A DNA stretch of 64,000 nucleotides. Source: Mantamonas sphyraenae (taxonomy: Eukaryota > CRuMs > Mantamonadidae). A model generated the notes under the pieces. It searched no databases. It was given only the letters and a program-made list of their open reading frames with translations, and was not told where the DNA came from. The DNA is taken from assembly GCA_026936335.1 (NCBI GenBank), contig JAPMXV010000036.1, positions 1-64,000 on the forward strand, in the 5' to 3' direction. The position numbers were made by a program, and so were the translations under genes. Below are positions 19,401 to 28,400 of this stretch, one piece after another. Positions within the stretch are counted from its first letter, which is position 1, and each line of letters starts with the position of its first letter.

Positions 19401-22400
19401 CACTACCAGTTCCCCATCTCTCCCAACGAGTTCAAAACTCGCTGGAAGATCTTTGCCTGGCCCAAGCACATCCACCTACGCGTCGGCAAAACCCTCAAGC
19501 ACCTCGAAAACACAGAGCACGGCTTCCTCGAAGTCCTCAAGCAGAGCAAGCGCAACCTCCAGCGCCAGCTCACCTCCCTCGACGGCGAGGTTGCAGAGAT
19601 CCCCATGCTCACAGACATTGCCCAAGCAGACGAGTACGTCACTCGCCTCAAGGCTCTCGACAAACAGATCAACTCCTGTGCCGCCACCGCACGCGACACA
19701 AACAGGCAGGAGCACCTCTTCAAGATCGACCTCACCGACTACTCCCACGTCGACCGTCTCAAGGACCAGCTCCAGCCCTATCTCGATCTCTGGTCCCTCG
19801 TTGCCAACTGGTCACGCAACCACAGCACCTACATCTACGGCCGCTTCGACAAGCTCGACCCCGTCCAGATCCAGACACACGTCTCCTCCTCTCTCGAGAC
19901 CCTCGACTCCCTCCAGCGCCTCCTTGCAGGCAAGCATGGCCCCATGACCGTCATCAACGCAGTCCGCCAGGACATCCGTGACTTTTCAAAGTACCTCCCG
20001 CTCATCAACTCCCTGCGCAATCCGGGCCTCCGCAGGCGTCACTGGGAGCGACTCCAGGCCGAAACGGGCCTCCCTCTCGGCGCAAACATCGACATCGCCC
20101 TCGAGGGTTTCATCGAGCAGTACGACTTTGACCCGCACATGCGCACCATCGAAAAAATCTCCGACGTCGCCGCAGAGGAGTACAAAGTCGAGCTCTACCT
20201 CGACGAAATGAGTCGCGAGTGGAACAACGTCTACTTTGACATGGAGCCCTACCGCAGCACAGACGCCCTCGTCATCACAAACGCAGACGCTGTGCTCGGC
20301 ATCGTCGAAGACCAGATCACACGTCTCCACACCATGCTCATCGACGTCCACGCCAAGGAGCACACAACCGCCATCCGCGACCTCGAGGCTCAGCTCTCAC
20401 GCACCGCAGACACCATCGACGAGTGGATCCGCTGCCAAACCCAGTGGCAATACTTCCATCCCATCTTCAAGAGCTCCGACATGCTCGAGTCCATGCCCGG
20501 CGAAGCACGCCGTTTTGCTGCCGTCGACTCAAAGTGGCGCCGCATGATGTACTCCGCCTCGCGCGACCGCAAGGTCTGGTTCCTCGCCACCGCCGACCGC
20601 CTCCAGACCCTTCGCTCCTACAACTCCACCCTCGAGCAGATCATGCATGGCCTTGCGCAATACCTCGACAAGAAGCGCATGCAGTTCCCTCGCTTCTTCT
20701 TCCTCTCCAACAACGAGCTTCTCTCTCTCCTGGCAAACGTCGATCCGCGCGCTTGCCAGCCTCACCTGCGCAAGTTCTTTGCAGGCATCCATTCCCTCGT
20801 CTTCCAGAGCGCCTCTGCAGAGCAGATCACACGCATCAACGAGCAAAAGGCAAAGGCAAAGGCTGCCGTCGCCGCCTTTGCCTCCTCTTCCTCCTCCTCA
20901 TCTGCCAACTCGCCACGCACTCCCCTCAAGATTGTCGAGACAGACACCGACGGCGAGATGGTTGAGCTCGACGACCTTGACCTTGCTCCCCAGTCCCCTG
21001 CACTCCTCATCGCAGAGGACACCCAGGAGAAACCCCAGCATCTCCATCTCGCCCTCGCCATGTCCTCCAACCACGGCGAGACCCTCAACTTTCTCGAACC
21101 CGTGCCCGCCGACAACGAGGAGGAAAAGTGGCTTACCGGCGTCGAGAGCCAGATGCAGGACACCCTCAACTATCTCCTCCTCAAGGCCGTCAACGCCTAC
21201 CCGCGGCAGGACTCCACCCAGGCTTTCCTCAAGTGGATCACAGGCAAGCCTTCCCAGGTCGTACGCGTCGCCCTCAGCATCGTGTGGACGCGCACCATCG
21301 AAGACATCCTCTCCTCCTCCCGCAAAACCGGCCTCCCCTACCTCGCCCAGCAGATCACGGACAAGATTGACGCACTCGTCCAGCATCGCGCCACTCTGCG
21401 CGACCACTCTCGCCACGACATCGAGACCGTTATCATCCACGCCGCAAACTACGTCGACATCGTACGCCGTCTCGCAGACGCCGGCATTGCAGACATTGCC
21501 GACTTTGCCTGGCAGCGCAACCTTCGCTACTACGTCTCCCAAAAGGCCTGCTTTGTCACTCAGCTCGACACCCGTCTCGAGTACGGCTACGAGTATCTCG
21601 GCGCCGCCTCTCGCCTTGTCCTCACCCCGCTTATCCACAGAGCCCACCTTACGCTCACCAACGCCATCCAAGAGTGCTCTGCGGGCGCCCTCGTAGGCCC
21701 CGCCGGCAACGGCAAGACCGAAGTCATCAAGGACCTTGCAAACGCCGTCGCCAAACAGGTCATGGTCTACTCTTGCTCCCAGGACATGTCCTACCAGACC
21801 GTCTCCAACTTTATCAAGGGCGTCATCGCCTCGGGCGTCTGGGCCTGTCTCGACGACTTTGACCGCATCTCCCAGCAGGTCATGTCTGTCATGGCCCAAC
21901 AGATGGCCGATGTACAGCGTGCCTACTTCAAGAACCTCTACCGCGTCACCCTTCCCGGCGCCTCTGGTGCAATCCTCGACATCACTGTCGGCCGCAACGA
22001 CCGCCTCGCCATCTTTGCAACCCTCAGCCCTGACCAGTCATCGCACCGCACCACCCTCCCGCAAAACCTCCGCGCCCTCTTCCGCTCCGTCGCCATGGTA
22101 TCGCCCGACCATACGCACGTCATCCAAACCCTCCTCCTCGCAAAAGGGTTTCGCCACGGTCCTGTCCTCGCACGCAAAGTCGTCTGGCTCATGCACAACA
22201 TGGTCCATCAGCTGCCCTTCCATGCACACTACCAGTTCACTCTCCGCGACGCACTCGCACTCATCAGGACCGCCGCTCGCGAACTCCCCTCGTTCCAAGG
22301 CGACGACACCCTTGCCCAAGAGCTCACTCTCGTCGGCCTCACCCTCGTCCGCATGCTCACGCCGCAGCTCCTGCCCACTCACGAGGCGCATCTCCTCGAC

Positions 22401-25400
22401 ATGCTGGGCGCTCTCTTTGGCCTCGATGCTCTTCAGGACAATTCCGGCCTGCGCACAGAGCTTGCAAACGCACTCGTCCAGGCTGCCACCGACGCACATC
22501 TCGAGCCCGTGCCCACCTTTATCCAAAACGCCGTTCAGCTCAACGATGCCCTCCAATCCAGCTCGGGTGTCATCCTCTGCGGCCCAGCAGGCGCAGGCAA
22601 AACCACAACCCTCGAGACCCTTGCGCGCGTACTCGACGTACGTCTCGTCCGCCTCAGCCCGGCCGCCCTCCACTATCACCAGCTCTTTGGCCACGCCGGC
22701 ACAAACGACTGGAAGGACGGACTGCTTGCGCGCATCCTGCGTGGCGCCACAAACACTTGGGTCCTCTTTGACGGGCCCATCGACCGACACTGGGCAGACA
22801 GCCTCAACTCCCTCCTCGACAACACCGCCCTCGTGTGCCTCGCCAACGGCGAACGCGTCCTCCTCGACCCTTCTGTCCGCATCATCTTTGAGGTCGACGA
22901 CATCACACATGCCAGCAGTTCCACCCTCAACCGCACGGCCACCGTCCACATCGATCCGGCTGTCCTCGCCCCCGTCCACATCCTTCGCCACTGGCTCCGC
23001 ACAGGCGGCCTCCACGTCCCCGAAGCACTCCATCCTCTCCTCACAGACACACATCTCACCGTCATTGTCGACGCCATCCGCTGGTTCCGTGCAAACTGCC
23101 CGGCCACCATCCAGCCTCTCTCGGACGCCGTCCTCACCGCTTCTGTGCTCCGCATGGTCCAGTGCCTCGTTGCAGAGCACGCTTCCGAGTGGTCTGCCCT
23201 CGACAAGGGTCAGAACGCAGCCGCAGACACCCTTGGCCACATCCTCTTTGTCGCCATCGTCTGGTCCATCGGCTGCAACGTCTCTGCCCAACACAGAGGC
23301 GCCTTTGACAAGCACATGCGTGCCCTCGCACGCTCGCTCGACATCACTCTGCCCAACGACGACCAAAGCGTCTTTGAGTACCGCTTCGACCCGGCCCTCG
23401 AAGCCATCAAGCCCGTCAACTTTGACTTTGTCGTCAAGGAGTACACAAGCACCCCGGCTGCCCTCCACAGCTTTGTGCCCACCATGGACCTCATCCAGTA
23501 CATGCATCACGTCAAGCTCCTCCTCCGCAACGGCTTCCCCGTCATGCTCGCTGGCCAGGAGGGCACCGGCAAGACAACCATCCTCAAACACCTCCTCAAC
23601 TACTGCATGCCTGAGCAGTACGTGCCATGGAGCATCAGCCTCACGGCCCGCTCAAACGTAACCACTCTCCAGAGCTTCATGAACGCCCAGCTCCAACGCC
23701 GCGTCAAGGGTGTCTACGGACCCGAAATCGGCGCCAGACTCGTCATCTACGCTGACGGCGTCAACATGCCACGCGCCTCCGATGCACCCTCCTCTTCCAA
23801 CCCGCAGCCACCTGTCGAACTCCTCCGGCAATTCCTGCAGGAACGCGGCTGGTACGACGACGCAACCCTCGCCCACAAGACCGTCGACGACGTCCAACTC
23901 GTCTGCTCCATGACCACCCCCGCGCCAAATGCCCCCGAAAGCGGCGACCAGTCCCTCTCGCCACGCTTCCTCCGCCACTTTAGCCTCCTCACTCTGCCCC
24001 AGCCCTCCTCTGCAAACCTTGCACGCATGTACGGCACTCTGTTCAAGTCGTTCCTCTCTCGCAACGCCTTTAAGGAGCAGGTCGTCAACTTTGCCGACCG
24101 CATCGTCATCGCCACGGTCGAGCTGTACACACACATCAACCAACAGGTCGTCGACGACCAGCTCGCCAACCAGTGGTTCAGCTCCGCCCTCAGCATGCAT
24201 CACCTCGCTCAGGTCTTTCACGGTCTCATGCTCGCAAACGTCACCTCCTCAAACTCCATCGAGGAGGTCGTCTCCCTCTGGATCCACGAGTGCCGCCGCG
24301 CCTTTTGCGACCGTCTCACCTCCCCAGCCGCACGCGACGTCTTTGCAAGCGCCCTCGACCGCATCCTCGAAACAAACTTTGGCGTGCGTACCAAAAAGAG
24401 TTTCATGTACACAAACTTCATGAGCGACTCGCGCGCAAAGTACGAACGCGTCAACGACATTGGCCTCGTCGCCTCTCGCCTCGAACACTTTGTCGACGAA
24501 TTCAACGCCGAGAACCACATGCCCCTCCAGATGCGCATGTTCAACACTGCCATCCAGCATGTCGCCCGACTCTCTCGCGCACTTGCCCTCCCCGACGGCC
24601 ATGCCTTCCTTCTCGGCTCACGTGGCTCCGGACGCCGCAACTGCATCCGCCTCACCGCCGCCCTCGCCAAGATGCCCATCTATGAGGCTCCCTCCGACCC
24701 CGCCGAGTGGACCGAACTCCTGCGCAAGGTCCTGCGCACCGCGGGTGTCGAGCAACAACATGTCATCCTCAGCGTCGACGAGGAGAGCATCCCCAGCACC
24801 GCAGCCTGGGACGACATCGTTTCCATCCTCGCCTCTGGTGACTGTCCACAGATTTGGATGCCCGCAGACGTCGAGTACATCCAGCGCTCTCTCGAAGGCG
24901 CCGTTGCAAAGCTCAACCTGCCCAAGAAGGCCTGGATGGTGCGCGACTACTTCACCCACAAGGTCCGCCGCCATCTCCACATCATCGTCACCATGACTCC
25001 GTCCGAGCGCCTCGCACACCACCTGCGCACCTTTCCCACCATCACCAACGTCTGTTACACAGACTGGTACGATGAGTGGCCCGACAAGGACCTCCAGTTC
25101 CTCGTCGACCGCCAGCTCCTTCCCCTCCAGCTCGACCAAGCAGTCCACCACAGCCTCTCTGCCGCCGCCATCCAGTTCCACACAGAAGCCATTGCCACAG
25201 ACACCATCCACGTGCGTGCTCACCTGGAGAACTCCACAAACCTCATCACACATCGCCATTTCATCGACCTCCTCAAGCTCTTTGTCGTCCACCTGCGCCG
25301 CAAGTCCAATGAGCTCGCCGTCCGCGACAAGGCACTCAACGTCGCCATGCAGCGTTTCCAGGTCCTCGAGGAGCTCGTCAAGGAGCTCGAACAAAAGCAG

Positions 25401-28400
25401 GAGCAGCTCAAACCCGAGCTTCAAGCCGCCGTCGCAAACACGGAACAAGTCCTCCTGCAGATTGCAGAGACTCGCTTCTCCCTCGATGAGCTCAAAACTG
25501 CACAGGACAAGCTCGACCACGAAGTTGCCAGCATGGGCAGCGACGCAAAGGAGCTCAACCACGTCATCAACGAGGCCATCGACGCTGCCGTGCCCAAGTT
25601 CAAGAGCAACGTCCTCGCCCTCCAGAACATCACGCGCAAGGAGATCGCAGACATCCGTCAGAACCCACAGCCTCACCCTCGCATGACTCTCGTTCTCGAG
25701 GCCCTCTGCATCCTCCGCTCCGGCGGTGAATGTTCCAGCCCACCCACCTACTCCGAGATCCGCACCATGCTCAGCGACGGCAAACTCATGCGCTCCCTTC
25801 TCCACCTGGACAAACAAGTCGACCCCGCCGTCATCGACCGCCTCTCGGTCTACGTCAAGATGAGCGAGTTCAAGCCCGAGCTCCTCACCAAGGTCAGCAA
25901 AACGGCAAAGGTCCTCCTCACCTGGATCCTCGCCATCTACAGGTACAACGTCGTCCTCATTCAGCTCGAGCCCGAGCGCAAACGGCTCGCCGAACTCACC
26001 GAGCGCCAGGCCCACGAACTCGCGCAGAGCGAGGAGCAGACCACGCGCGTCAAACAACTCGAAGAGCAGCTCGAGACCCTCGTCGCAAAGCATGAAGAGG
26101 CCTTTGAGACAAAGATTGCCCTCGAACAGCAGATGGCCGAGGCTCAGACACGTCTCGAACAGGCCGAGCGGCTCTTTGACGCCCTGCAGACCGACAAGCT
26201 GGATTGGACCGAGCGTCGCAACGACATCCATGCACGCTTGCGTTCCCTCACGGGCGACATGCTGCTCTCTGCAGCCTGCATCGCCTACTTTGGCCCACTC
26301 TGCGAAAACCACCGCGTCGTCCTCCTCGAGCGCTGGAAGTCCACGCTCGGCGGTCTTGGCGTCAACTACAGCACCGACTTTTCTCTCCTTCACCACTTTG
26401 CCGACGATCTGCAGGTCAAGGGCTGGATGAAGGGTACCCTGACGCAGGACACCCAGTCGCAAGAGAATGCCATCATCATGAGCCACGCTGAGCGATGGAA
26501 CCTCATCATCGACTCGCAGAAGCAGGGCATCGACCTGCTGCGCACCATTGAGGCCGGCAAGGAAATTGTCGAGGAGCAGTATGACGCCGCGGGCTTTGTC
26601 AACACCCTGCGGCATTGCGTCTCCGCTGGCAAAGTCCTCGTCGTCTACTACTCTGGAGGCCCCATGCACGCTCAGATTGCGCACGTGCTGAACCGCTCCT
26701 ACTATCGCGAGTACGACCGATTGCTCATCGACTTTGGCGAGCGCACCATCGAGTACCACCCGGACTTCCGCCTCTACTTTGTCGTGCAGAGCTGCAAGCC
26801 CGACTTTGTGGGTGACGTTGCCTCCCTTTTTGCCGTCACCGACATGAGCGTGGACGCAGGCCGTCTCGAGGAGCTGCTCCTCGACAAGGTTGTCCACAAG
26901 GTGCACACAGACTCGCAGGCTTCCCTCCGCCAGGTGTTCACCTACATCTGGGACGTGTCTGCAAAGCTGCAACGCACCCGCGACGCCGTCCTCGAGATCA
27001 TGGCCAACCACAAGCACAACATCCCGGGCGACCAGACCGTCGTCGACACCATTGTCGCTCTCAAGCAGGCCGAGCGTGAAGACTTTGCACGCCTGGTTGA
27101 GCACAACCAGGCTCTCACCGCCATCTTTGCCAAGCGCAACACCCTGCGCCCTGTGGCCCAGCGTGCCGTCAGTCTCTTTTACGTCTGCATGGAGCTGGAC
27201 AACTGGGACGCCATGTACCAGTTCGACCTCCCCAGCTTCCTCAACCTCTTCACCCAGACCTTTTCCGTCACCCAGCGCGCAGACAAGGTGTCCACGCTCG
27301 TGTCCACCATGAACCGCGAGTTTCTGCTGCTCCTCTACAAGCAGGTGTGCCGCACCCTCGGCTCCGCACACAAGTTCCCGCTCTCTCTTCTTCTCGCCCT
27401 CGTCAGCGAGATGCACGAGAAGCAGGTGACACACGAGCAAGTTGCATTTCTACTCACTTCCCACGAGGACGCTCGCACGGACTACCCCGACGACAGCGAG
27501 TGGCACCAGCGCCTTGACGATCTCAGCTCCCGCAACACGTGGCTCCCGACACACGCCTGGGCCCAAATCATGGCACTCTCCGAACTCGACGGATTCGCAC
27601 ACTTTGACCAGGACTGCGACAAGCTCAGCAAGGCCTGGCGCGACGTCCTCGCCCACCCGCCCAACCAGCACCGCAAGTTTCCGGGCCAGTGGCGCAAGCT
27701 CAGCCCCATGCAGACCCTGCTCGTGAACAAGATCATGCAACCCGAACACTTCACCACAGCCACAGAGGTCTACATCAGCACCACCATCGGCGCCGCCTTT
27801 CTCGACCCGCCCGAGTTTGAGCTGCAAACCCGCGACTCTGGTGCCCTCCGGCCCATCCTCGTCACTCTCTCGCCCCAGTGTGACGTCCTCACCGAAATCA
27901 CAAAGCTGGCCGAATCTGTGGACATGGCCACCAAGCTCCAGATCCTCAGCATGGGCGAGGGCCAACAGGAAGCTGCACGCGACGCCATCTCCCTGGCCAT
28001 CGACCGTGGCAAGTGGGTTGTCCTCCACAACTGTCACCTTGTCAGCGACTGGCTTCCCGATCTCCAGCGCATTGTCGCCGACATCCCGCCCTCGCGCGTC
28101 GTAAACAACTTTCGACTCTGGCTCACCACAGAGCCCATGTCCTCCTTCCCGCCCGACCTGCTCCAACGCTGCGTGAAAATGACGCTCGACACATCACCCT
28201 CCCTGCGCTCCAATCTCGTCCGCTTCATCAGCATCAACCGAGACCAGTTCAACTCGCTCTCCAATTCGGAGCCCTGGAAACGCTTGCTCATGGGTCTGTT
28301 TTTCCTCCACGCCCTACTCCTCGACCGCACCCGCTATGGAACCATGGGCTGGAGTCGCCCCTACTTTTGGACCGAAAAAGAGCTCCAGCTCAGCGTGCAA

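Noticed and set aside
24618-27440. 940-codon minus-strand frame inside the dynein gene
   Set aside because: Antisense shadow of AAA4-AAA5 and stalk coding sequence; the sense strand has intact dynein motifs.
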